The notes: generated from the letters alone by a model not told the origin. A stretch of DNA of 6,237 nt from an uncultured Clostridium sp. (GCA_947062645.1 CAMSQT010000074.1:1-6237); one strand, 5' to 3'; positions 1 through 5,922 are shown, counted from the first letter of the stretch. A program made the numbers and translations.

Positions 1-44
1 ATGAGGCATTGTGACTGGAGTTCAGACGTGTGCTCTTCCGATCT
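1..44 (+). other. Illumina index plus TruSeq read-2 adapter (artefact)
   Basis: Positions 11-44 match the 34-base Illumina TruSeq read-2 adapter, beginning GTGACTGGAGTTCAGACG and ending CTCTTCCGATCT. The preceding eight bases, GAGGCATT (3-10), sit where an i7 index would be, and the leading AT fits the end of the P7 oligo. This is library sequence left on the contig end, so genomic sequence begins at about 45. The GTG at 30 that opens a reading frame lies inside the adapter and cannot be a real start codon. Confidence 0.97.
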
Positions 45-269
45 ATTTCAAAATTTTACAATAATCGTTCTAAATTTATTCATGGAAAATTAAATTTTCC
101 TAGCAAATATTGCCCCTATGGTGGCAAAGAGTTTGACGAGTTCTTTTTTAATCATTATATTGAAACAGTAGATGATGCAAAAGCGATTTTGATAGCAACG
201 ATACAAGAATATATTATACAAGATGCTAATAAGATGCAAAGTAGAGTAGAGATATATTTGGAGAAATAA
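45..269 (+). CDS. 3' fragment of a HEPN/Apea-like domain protein
   Basis: Only the last 74 codons are present; the 5' end is missing because the contig ends in adapter. Near the beginning the fragment has Y-N-N-R-S-K-F-I-H-G, an R-x4-H arrangement as in the catalytic motif of HEPN-fold RNases and of the Apea-like HEPN family. The rest is a helical, Tyr- and Ile-rich tail ending E-I-Y-L-E-K. HEPN proteins occur as toxins and in abortive-infection or other RNA-cleaving defence systems, but the rest of the protein and its partner cannot be seen, so the role is open. The next gene starts 22 bases after this stop on the same strand, so they may be co-transcribed. The domain call rests on one short motif and its surroundings. 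Confidence 0.5.
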   Translation: MSKFYNNRSKFIHGKLNFPSKYCPYGGKEFDEFFFNHYIETVDDAKAILIATIQEYIIQDANKMQSRVEIYLEK

Positions 270-275
270 ATTGAG

Positions 276-286
276 AAAAAGGAGAG
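276..286 (+). promoter_or_regulatory. Shine-Dalgarno site fixing the start at 292
   Basis: AAAAAGGAGAG lies just upstream of ATG 292, with GGAG ending seven bases before it. This makes 292 the start codon rather than the in-frame TTG at 271, which lies before the ribosome binding site. Confidence 0.85.
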
Positions 287-291
287 ATATT

Positions 292-849
292 ATGAATTTG
301 TATATAAGTGGAAGTAACAGAAAACAGAATTGTTATAGAATATTAAACGACCTAAAGACAGAAAAAGATAAATTAATCTCTTTGGCAGATAAAAGTATTG
401 GTTATTGTCTAGGATGTAGTGCTTGTGTTAATGATGTGGAGGGATTTTGTGTAATAGAAGACGATATGCAAGAAATATATGAAGATATAATGAAAAGTGA
501 TAAAATAATTATAGCAACGCCAGTTTATATGAATCATATAACAGGTATTTTGAAGAATGTAATAGACAGATTTAATCCATTTTGTAATAATGAAGAATTA
601 TTACAAGATAAGACTTTTTATATTATTGCAATAGGACAAATGAGTGAAATTGAAAACAATGAAATTGCGAATGACATCAAGCAGTATTTTGAAAGGATTA
701 GTGAGTTTTTAGGATTTAAATCTGTTTTTTTAAGATATTTAACAAGTGGAGATATAAAAAGTGTAGATGATATTACTAAAACCTATAACAACTATAATGA
801 AATAATAAAAGAATTGAAAGTGGAAATAGAAGGAGAACTATATGCCTAA
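292..849 (+). CDS. Flavodoxin-fold NAD(P)H-dependent FMN oxidoreductase
   Basis: A 185-residue cytosolic protein of the NADPH-dependent FMN reductase / iron-sulfur flavoprotein-like family. The N-terminal strand followed by G-S-N-R-K-Q-N is the FMN-phosphate-binding loop. A cysteine cluster follows at C39, C42, C45 and C53 (CxxCxxC, then seven residues, then C) before E-D-D-M, as in members with a Cys-rich insertion. I-I-I-A-T-P-V-Y-M at about residues 76-84 is the conserved strand and loop of the flavin site. Members reduce flavins, quinones or other electron acceptors; the substrate here cannot be told. The ATG at 292 is chosen for its ribosome binding site. The last 8 bases overlap the start of the HD gene, so the two are probably translationally coupled. 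It contains no CGG codon and is intact. Confidence 0.85.
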   Translation: MNLYISGSNRKQNCYRILNDLKTEKDKLISLADKSIGYCLGCSACVNDVEGFCVIEDDMQEIYEDIMKSDKIIIATPVYMNHITGILKNVIDRFNPFCNNEELLQDKTFYIIAIGQMSEIENNEIANDIKQYFERISEFLGFKSVFLRYLTSGDIKSVDDITKTYNNYNEIIKELKVEIEGELYA

Positions 850-1478
850 TATAATTGATATCTATGAAAAATATTATATTCCAGAGCATTTGCAGTTACA
901 TATGCTAAGAGTAGCAGCATGTGCAAAATTAATTTTAGACAACTGGAAGGGAGAATCAATAGACAAAGAAGCCATAATAAGAGTATTACTATTACATGAC
1001 ATGGGAAACATTATTAAAATAGCAGGAGAAGATTTAGAAAGCAAAAAAACCATAGAATTACGAAGACAATACATAGAAAAATATGGAGAATATGAGCATT
1101 ATACTAATATGGCAATAGCAAAAAAGGAAGGTTTAAGTCACAAGGAATTAGATATTTTAGACAAAAAAAGGTCAAGAAGAAATGAAGAAACTTATCAATC
1201 AGGCTCTTATGAAGTTAAAATATGTACTTATTGTGACCAAAGAGTTGCACCAGATGGAGTAAGAGGAGTAAAAGAAAGACTAGAAGAAGTAAGAACAAGA
1301 TATAAAAACAAATTAAATTCTGTATGGTCAAATGAAGAGAAAGCCAAGCATTTAATACAATGTGCTATACGGGATTGAAAAACAGATTATGAAATATTGC
1401 ACCATAAAGCCAGAGGATATAAATGACAAAACAATTCAAGTAAATATCCAAAAATTAAGAAATTATACCATAGATTAG
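842..1478 (+). CDS. HD-domain phosphohydrolase-like protein, +1 shift at CGG 1370
   Basis: The protein would be 211 residues if one +1 shift is made. The first frame has an HD-type metal site: H20, H52-D53 in L-L-L-H-D-M-G-N, and a possible later ligand D132 in C-D-Q-R-V-A-P-D. It stops at TGA 1376-1378, two codons after an in-frame CGG (1370-1372, codon 177). Skipping the C gives Gly and continues as I-E-K-Q-I-M-K-Y-C, then C-T-I-K-P-E-D-I, to TAG 1476-1478, a helical C-terminal tail that fits such proteins. HD proteins hydrolyse phosphoester bonds of nucleotides or related compounds; the substrate is unknown. The start overlaps the flavoprotein gene by 8 bases, suggesting translational coupling. 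Alternatives are a one-base mutation or assembly error, but the other three breaks in this window occur at the same codon. Confidence 0.75.
1370..1373 (+). other. CGGG: +1 frameshift / four-base codon site 1 (HD gene)
   Basis: The zero frame reads ATA CGG GAT TGA. The resumed frame reads ATA (C) GGG ATT GAA AAA CAG, so exactly one base, C1370, must be skipped or CGGG read as one codon. The stop follows the CGG after a single codon, so failure to shift would cut off the last 34 residues. No prfB-like Shine-Dalgarno stimulator or slippery run lies just upstream. Confidence 0.7.
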
Positions 1479-1561
1479 ATAAAAAATAATTATCAAACTC
1501 TTACAAACACAAGGGAAATCAGAAAACAATAAAATAATTTAGGAAAAATTTTAAAAAATAC

Positions 1562-1590
1562 TTGACAATATGACAAAAAATTAGTATAAT
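1562..1590 (+). promoter_or_regulatory. Consensus sigma-A promoter of the tRNA operon
   Basis: TTGACA at 1562-1567 and TATAAT at 1585-1590 are both perfect consensus hexamers with an optimal 17-base spacer. They lie 23 bases upstream of tRNA-Val, as expected for a strong stable-RNA promoter. The 83 bases between the HD gene and this promoter (1479-1561) show nothing else I can support. Confidence 0.93.
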
Positions 1591-1594
1591 AAAC

Positions 1595-1610
1595 TTCGTC
1601 GAAAGACGAA
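1595..1610 (+). other. Leader hairpin with GAAA tetraloop before tRNA-Val
   Basis: TTCGTC (1595-1600), loop GAAA, GACGAA (1605-1610) form a perfect 6-bp stem closed by a GNRA tetraloop. It sits at the expected 5' end of the transcript, two bases before tRNA-Val. It may protect the 5' end or present the precursor to RNase P; that role is inference. Confidence 0.7.
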
Positions 1611-1612
1611 AT

Positions 1613-1688
1613 GGTCGCTTAGCTCAGCTGGGAGAGCATCTGCCTTACAAGCAGGGGGTCATAGGTTCGAGCCCTATAGCGACCACCA
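1613..1688 (+). tRNA. tRNA-Val (anticodon UAC)
   Basis: A 76-base cloverleaf. The 7-bp acceptor stem is GGTCGCT with AGCGACC, the anticodon loop is CTTACAA with anticodon TAC (GTA codons), the T-loop is GGTTCGAGCC, the discriminator is A, and CCA is encoded (1686-1688). It is the first gene of the three-tRNA operon. Confidence 0.97.
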
Positions 1689-1701
1689 TTCTTTTTTATA
1701 T

Positions 1702-1778
1702 GGCCCGGTAGTTCAGTTGGTTAGAACGCTAGCCTGTCACGCTAGAGGTCGACGGTTCGAGCCCGTTCCGGGTCGCCA
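1702..1778 (+). tRNA. tRNA-Asp (anticodon GUC)
   Basis: A 77-base cloverleaf. The acceptor GGCCCGG pairs with CCGGGTC (one G-U pair), the anticodon stem is CTAGC with GCTAG, the loop is CTGTCAC with anticodon GTC, the T-loop is GGTTCGAGCC, the discriminator is G as usual for tRNA-Asp, and CCA is encoded. It lies 13 bases after tRNA-Val and shares its promoter. Confidence 0.97.
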
Positions 1779-1798
1779 TTTTTTTTTATTTTATATTT

Positions 1799-1874
1799 GG
1801 CTTTATAGCTCAGTTGGTAGAGCAAGGGACTGAAAATCCCTGTGTCCCTGGTTCGATTCCAGGTGAAGCCACCA
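1799..1874 (+). tRNA. tRNA-Phe (anticodon GAA)
   Basis: A 76-base cloverleaf. The acceptor GGCTTTA pairs with TGAAGCC, the anticodon stem is AGGGA with TCCCT, the loop is CTGAAAA with anticodon GAA, the T-loop is GGTTCGATTCC, the discriminator is A, and CCA is encoded. It is the last gene of the operon, followed by a terminator. Confidence 0.97.
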
Positions 1875-1880
1875 ATAACA

Positions 1881-1905
1881 TACAGAAGTTCTTGAAATTT
1901 CTGTA
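1881..1905 (+). other. Small hairpin downstream of tRNA-Phe
   Basis: TACAGAA (1881-1887) and TTCTGTA (1899-1905) form a 7-bp stem with an 11-base loop, six bases after the tRNA-Phe CCA end. No T-tract follows, so it is not a terminator on its own. It may help 3'-end processing of the tRNA precursor, or be chance. Confidence 0.4.
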
Positions 1906-1909
1906 CAAT

Positions 1910-1952
1910 AAAAAAATGTATTTGTTATAGTTATATACAAATACATTTTTTT
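1910..1952. terminator. Bidirectional intrinsic terminator
   Basis: A perfect 16-bp stem (1910-1925 with 1937-1952) has an 11-base loop. Its outer ends are seven A and seven T, so both strands give a hairpin finishing in a U-run. It sits between the tRNA operon (plus) and the stop codon of the acyl-CoA synthetase (minus, stop at 1954-1956), and so serves both convergent units. Confidence 0.9.
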
Positions 1953-1953
1953 G

Positions 1954-3695
1954 TTACTTTTCCTTCTCATCCACTTTCATATTATCGCCATAGCGTTTGA
2001 TCTTCTTCGTAGTAGTCTTCTCAAACTCTTCATCACGGATGCCAAAACTCTTAATATGCTTATAATTAGGAAGCTTTTTATTAACAGCTGAAACACAATC
2101 AGCAACAATCTTCCAAAGCTCTTCTTTTGTAGGAACCGATCCTTTCAGATACTCTGTAATTGCCTCAATATTTGGATAAATTTGAGCATTAATATACGTT
2201 TCATCATCATCTTCTTTATGAATTCCCAAAACCAAAGACTCAGCAATTAAAGGACTATCATTTAAATAATACTCAACTTCTTCTGGATAAATATTTTTAC
2301 CATTTTTCGTAACAATTACACTCTTACACCTACCCGTAATATACAAATAACCATTTTCATCTATCTTACCAAGGTCACCTGTATGGAACCAACCGGTCAA
2401 CAATTGCTTGTTTTGTCTTTTCCTCGTCTTCATAGTAGCCAAGCATAACATTAGGACCGAGAAACCAAAATTTCACCAACACCTTCACTATTTGGGTTAT
2501 CAATTTTATATTCCACATTAGGAATAGGAAGACCAGCACTATCGTCTTTTTGGAAAAAGTCTGTATTACCAGCAACCAAAGGGGCACATTCTGTCAAACC
2601 ATAACCTTGCAGTGTCATTAAATGTAAAGCCTTAAAATCAGCAACAATTTCTGGATTAGCAGCAGCAGCTCCAACAATAAAAACACGAAGTCTTCCACCA
2701 AGCGTATTTTTTACTTTACTCCTTACAATTTTCTTTAAATAAAAAGGTAACTTATAAAAAGGATTTCCTTCGGTCGTTTTAAATTTCTCTGGCAAAGATT
2801 GATTCATATTTTTTATAATGTTTTTATGCATATTTTCTAGCAATAAAGGAACACACAAAATAACAGAAGGGTGAAACTCATTTAAATTTTTAGTAATATA
2901 GCGTAAACCTTCACAATGCGCAATACTAGCACCACTATAAATAGGAAGTAAAAAACCTAAGGTACATTCATAAGTATGATGAAGTGGCAAAACAGAAAAG
3001 AATAAATCACTTCTTTTTACCTTTACAATCCCATAAGTGGATAAAATATTAGAGCAAATATTTCTTTGAGACAAACAAACACCTTTCGCATTTCCAGTGG
3101 TACCAGATGTAAAAAGTAAAATGCGTAGTTCATCGGGGTCAACGGTTATTCTATCAAAGTCAGTGTTTCCACCTTCATAAGATGCTTTACCTTCTGAAAC
3201 TAAATGCGAAAAAGAAAGTTTTGAAAAATCTGCATCAAAAGAAGAAAAAACTGTATCAGGATTTTCTACTTTTTCTATCTTTTCTAAAATGGCATCTAGA
3301 TTTTTGCTATCGCCTAAAATACAAATAGTTTGCGAAACATTCATAAAATTAATCACATCATCGGTATGTAATTCTTTATCAATAGGAACCACAACGCCAA
3401 CAATACTAGCTGCCAAATAAGAAACACACCATTGATAGCTATTTTTTCCAATCACAGCAATTCGTTTGTTTAAAAATCCTTTTTCTAGCAAGCTTGTCCC
3501 TAAATAAACAACATCATTTTTAAATTGCTCATACGAAACCCTAACAATATTTCCCTTTTCGTCTTTTTTCTTAAAGGCAGTTCGAGAACGATAAATGTCA
3601 CCTGAACGATATAACATATCTTTAAAATTCGTAACTTCTTCGGTTTTATGATATTTCTTTTTTAATTGCTCAGCAATTGGAATATTTTTTTTCAT
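1954..3695 (-). CDS. AMP-forming acyl-CoA synthetase, two +1 shifts at CGG
   Basis: With two one-base skips the span gives 579 residues, a normal length for a long-chain fatty acid-CoA ligase-like ANL enzyme, which activates an acid with ATP to acyl-AMP and then forms the CoA thioester. Motifs in order: P-loop F-T-S-G-T-T-G-N-A-K-G (195-205), G-Y-G-L-T-E (364-369), G-P-N-V-M-L-G-Y-Y (413-421), G-W-F-H-T-G-D-L-G (434-442), G-R-C-K (454-457), and C-terminal T-T-T-K-K-I-K-R with probable catalytic K564. The first frame ends at TAA 2451-2453 after CGG 2457-2459; the middle segment breaks at CGG 2393-2395. Both breaks lie inside conserved motifs and both are repaired by reading GGN as the expected glycine. 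The ATG at 3695 has AAGGAAG upstream. It is the second gene of an operon with the membrane protein (27-base gap). A pseudogene is possible but less likely. Confidence 0.82.
2392..2395 (-). other. CGGT: +1 frameshift / four-base codon site 3
   Basis: On the coding strand, GTT GAC CGG TTG GTT in the incoming frame reaches TGA six codons after the GAC. Skipping the C gives GTT GAC (C) GGT TGG TTC CAT, which encodes V-D-G-W-F-H and completes the invariant G-W-F-H-T-G-D motif of the family. The Gly (residue 434) is strongly conserved, so this site says both that one base is passed over and that the residue made should be Gly. Confidence 0.8.
2456..2459 (-). other. CGGT: +1 frameshift / four-base codon site 2
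   Basis: On the coding strand the zero frame is GTT TCT CGG TCC TAA. Skipping the C gives TCT (C) GGT CCT AAT GTT ATG, that is S-G-P-N-V-M-L-G-Y-Y, the usual sequence of this region in long-chain acyl-CoA synthetases. The zero-frame stop comes after a single codon. The site is 64 bases upstream of the second one in the same gene. Confidence 0.8.
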
Positions 3696-3722
3696 TTAAA
3701 TTGCTTCCTTTCTTTAAAAGTT

Positions 3723-4526
3723 TTATTGGTAACGGTAAAAAACATAATTTGTATCTTGTGTAACATTAAGATTACCATCTAAAATAGATTTTCCTTCTGC
3801 TTGTAATGGAATTTCAATAAATAAGGTAGTTTTAAACTTTTCGTCTAAATTATTGGTAATATAAATATCAAAAGAAAGTTTACAAGCAATTGAATTTAAG
3901 TCCACATTACAACGCTTTAAAAGTGAGCCATCATAAGTAATTGGTGTAGCTGTATTAGTTAAAGTATAATCGGTTTTAATATTTTGATTATGATAGCTAA
4001 GGGTAATAGGGTTGGCTAAATTGTTGTATAAAATAGGAGCATCTAAATTAGCCTCATCGTCAGCCGTAACCGTAAAATTAAAATGGTCTGTTATTTCATG
4101 TTCTGCAATTGGTATGTCACTTTTGGCAAATTGATTTAGGCTTTTAAAATATAATTTTGGTTGTCCCATTTCTGGCATTAAATTATAGTTTATGTTATGA
4201 ATAGAAACTTCTTTAAAAGTATTTTCCATTGTTTTTTCTTCCATAGAAGTACTGTTAATAAAAAGTGCCATATCAGTAAATTGGTATAAATTTTCAATTG
4301 TAAAATTAGTTGTAGAGCCAAGTTTATTTTTAGCATCACAATTACTAAACAAAACAATTTTATTGACAGTAAATATGGTTTTATCATTTTTATTAGCAAA
4401 AGGTAAGATGTCTTTTTCAAAATTACTTTTTATCACATATTTTTGAAACAGTAAGTAAGCAAGGATAAATACAAGGATAAATAAAATAAATACAATAATG
4501 GTCAAAATCTTTTTTTTCTTGTCCAT
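3723..4526 (-). CDS. Membrane-anchored protein of unknown function
   Basis: 267 residues. The N-terminus M-D-K-K-K-K is followed by a single hydrophobic helix (about residues 8-27), then a roughly 240-residue polar, Asn/Thr-rich, beta-looking domain predicted outside the cell. That domain contains a few cysteines (for example in S-N-C-D and K-R-C-N-V-D-L-N-S-I-A-C-K) and ends Y-R-Y-Q. I do not recognise the family. The start at 4526 is chosen because AAGGAGGAG lies 10 bases upstream; reading the frame further upstream to 4694 gives a peptide that runs through the promoter region. It is the first gene of the operon and is followed after 27 bases by the acyl-CoA synthetase, which hints at an envelope or lipid-linked role, but that is only context. 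It is intact and has no in-frame CGG; two out-of-frame CGG trinucleotides (4064-4066, 4070-4072) do no harm. Confidence 0.8.
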   Translation of the reverse strand: MDKKKKILTIIVFILFILVFILAYLLFQKYVIKSNFEKDILPFANKNDKTIFTVNKIVLFSNCDAKNKLGSTTNFTIENLYQFTDMALFINSTSMEEKTMENTFKEVSIHNINYNLMPEMGQPKLYFKSLNQFAKSDIPIAEHEITDHFNFTVTADDEANLDAPILYNNLANPITLSYHNQNIKTDYTLTNTATPITYDGSLLKRCNVDLNSIACKLSFDIYITNNLDEKFKTTLFIEIPLQAEGKSILDGNLNVTQDTNYVFYRYQ

Positions 4527-4536
4527 GTTTTTTAGT

Positions 4537-4545
4537 CTCCTCCTT
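4537..4545 (-). promoter_or_regulatory. Strong Shine-Dalgarno deciding the start at 4526
   Basis: The minus strand reads AAGGAGGAG ten bases before ATG 4526, an almost full anti-16S complement. It rules out the upstream in-frame ATG codons. Confidence 0.85.
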
Positions 4546-4559
4546 CTAAAAACAACTAT

Positions 4560-4588
4560 ATCATAGTATAAAATCAAAATAAAATCAA
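4560..4588 (-). promoter_or_regulatory. Probable sigma-A promoter of the minus-strand operon
   Basis: On the minus strand TTGATT (4588-4583) and TATGAT (4565-4560) are separated by 17 bases and lie upstream of the ribosome binding site of the membrane-protein gene. The hexamers match four and five of six consensus bases. Confidence 0.65.
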
Positions 4589-4615
4589 GTATTTTCATTT
4601 TGCCAAAATTATTCA

Positions 4616-4644
4616 TTGACAAAACAAATAAGAAACGATAAAAT
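4616..4644 (+). promoter_or_regulatory. Probable sigma-A promoter of the glucosaminidase gene
   Basis: TTGACA (4616-4621) and TAAAAT (4639-4644) have a 17-base spacer. They diverge from the minus-strand promoter 27 bases away. Transcription would begin shortly before the ribosome binding site at 4673. Confidence 0.75.
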
Positions 4645-4685
4645 AATAGCAGATAGTGTCTAAACCTAAGAGAAAGGAAATAAAA

Positions 4686-5922
4686 ATGAAACATAAGAAG
4701 AAATCACAAATGAAGTTTACTTTAAAAAATATTATTACTTTTCTAATATTTATCATTAGTTTATTATATTGTATCATATTTTATAACTACTATTTTGGAA
4801 GAAATACCGTCTATGCCAAAGAAGCATCAAGCACTGTAGAAAAAACAAAAATCAGTCAAGCCCAAGAAATCAATTTAGAAGAAATCCTAGCACAAAATGT
4901 GAAAGAAGGACAAAAAGAAGAATATAAAACAGAAGAAACCGTTTTAGAATACATAACAAAATATAGAAATAATAACCAATTACCAAAAGGACAGATGCAA
5001 GTAGTACAAGAAGGAAGAGAAGGAAAACAGCAAATTACAACCAAAAGCACCTATCAAAATGGAGAATTAATAGGAGAAGAACAAGTTTCTTGTATAGTTA
5101 CGAAAGCTTCTGTTAATAAAATTGTAGAAATAGGAACTGCAAATTATACTAGTAATTATAAACCAAAAGTAGGAGATAAACTATTCCGGAACAGCAGATA
5201 GAATATCTGTTATGGTAGAGCCAAATGAACATTCACAAAAAATAGCGACCTTAAGTAAAGGAGCAGAATTAAAACTATTAAGTATAGAAAATGAATGGTA
5301 TAAAATATCCTCAGGTAGTACAATTGGTTATGTAAAAGCAGAAAGCACAACCAATATTGCCGAAAATAAAAAAGAAGAAAACCAAGCAAATGGACAAATA
5401 CCTCAAAAAAGTAAAGAACAATTAAATTCTGGATTAAGCTTTGGAATGGCTTTAAACAAACCAAGTGGATTAACTTTAGAACAATTCAAAAAAGTCTTAA
5501 CCGATAGTAAAGATACCAATAAAATATTCCAAAATAATGCCCAATATTTTTACTACATAGAAAAACAATATAACATTAATGGCGTATTTGTAGCAGCAGT
5601 TGGTATCCATGAAAGTGCTTGGGGAACTTCTAAAATTGCCAAAGAAAAAAATAACTTATTTGGCTATGGAGCGTATGACGCTAACCCTTATAATGGAGCC
5701 TATAATTTTACAGATTATCCTGAAAGCATCGATTTAATGGCAAGAGTATTTGTTAAATATTATATCAATCCAAAAGGAACCAATATCTATGGTGGAGAAC
5801 AAGCTACTGGAACATATTATAATGGACCAACCTTAAGTGGAATTAACACTAAATATGCAACCGATAAAAATTGGGCAAACGGAGTTTATAATCATATGAA
5901 ATATTTATACAATAAATTGTAA
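4686..5922 (+). CDS. Membrane-anchored G5-SH3-glucosaminidase (GH73-like), +1 shift at CGG 5187
   Basis: With one skipped base the gene encodes 411 residues. A basic N-terminus and one transmembrane helix (about 13-37) anchor it outside the membrane. A G5 domain follows (about 78-152: E-Y-K-T-E-E-T, then E-G-R-E-G-K-Q, Y-Q-N-G, I-V-E-I-G-T), then an SH3-like repeat (about 170-220), a linker, and an endo-beta-N-acetylglucosaminidase domain (about 262-411) with H-E-S-A-W-G-T-S and probable catalytic E309. It should cleave glycan strands of peptidoglycan. The frame breaks at CGG 5187-5189, between G5 and SH3, with TAG at 5199-5201; skipping the C gives L-F-G-T-A-D-R-I-S-V-M-V-E-P, an uninterrupted entry into SH3. 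ATG 4686 is chosen for AAAGGA at 4673-4678; the GTG at 4656 lacks a site. Without the shift the cell would make only an anchored G5 protein with no enzyme. Confidence 0.85.
5187..5190 (+). other. CGGA: +1 frameshift / four-base codon site 4
   Basis: The zero frame is CTA TTC CGG AAC AGC AGA TAG. The resumed frame is CTA TTC (C) GGA ACA GCA GAT AGA ATA, encoding L-F-G-T-A-D-R-I. One base too many is present and it immediately precedes GG, as at the other three sites. An AGGAG lies about 12 bases upstream, farther than in the prfB shift signal and not shared by the other sites. Confidence 0.75.

Noticed and set aside
30..269. A complete 79-codon gene starting at GTG 30
   Set aside because: The start codon and first five codons are adapter sequence; only the part from 45 is genomic.
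874..1074. Minus-strand reading frame of 66 codons inside the HD gene
   Set aside because: It is antisense to a well-supported domain, has no ribosome binding site and has no recognisable motif.
1350..1378. A prfB-type programmed shift with an upstream Shine-Dalgarno and a slippery stop codon
   Set aside because: No close AGGGGG-like stimulator or CUUU-stop slippery run is present at any of the four sites, and the P-site codons differ.
4190..4420. Minus-strand 76-codon reading frame
   Set aside because: It is a shifted-frame shadow of the membrane-protein gene, AT-rich and Lys/Leu-rich without motifs. No in-frame CGG there suggests a frame change.
4856..5050. Minus-strand reading frame of 64 codons within the glucosaminidase gene
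   Set aside because: It is antisense to the G5 domain and shows only low-complexity Cys/Ser/Phe composition.
5210..5464. Minus-strand hydrophobic reading frame of 84 codons
   Set aside because: It is the complement of the Lys/Glu-rich SH3 and linker coding sequence, which always reads as Leu/Phe-rich; it has no start signals.
842..5922. CGG reassigned to another amino acid as an ordinary triplet
   Set aside because: Any three-base reading of CGG leaves the downstream sequence out of frame at all four sites; one base must be passed over.
842..5922. Pseudogenes or random assembly errors as the main explanation
   Set aside because: Not excluded, but the breaks share the same codon and frame position on both strands, motifs elsewhere are intact, and there are no other stops or losses.
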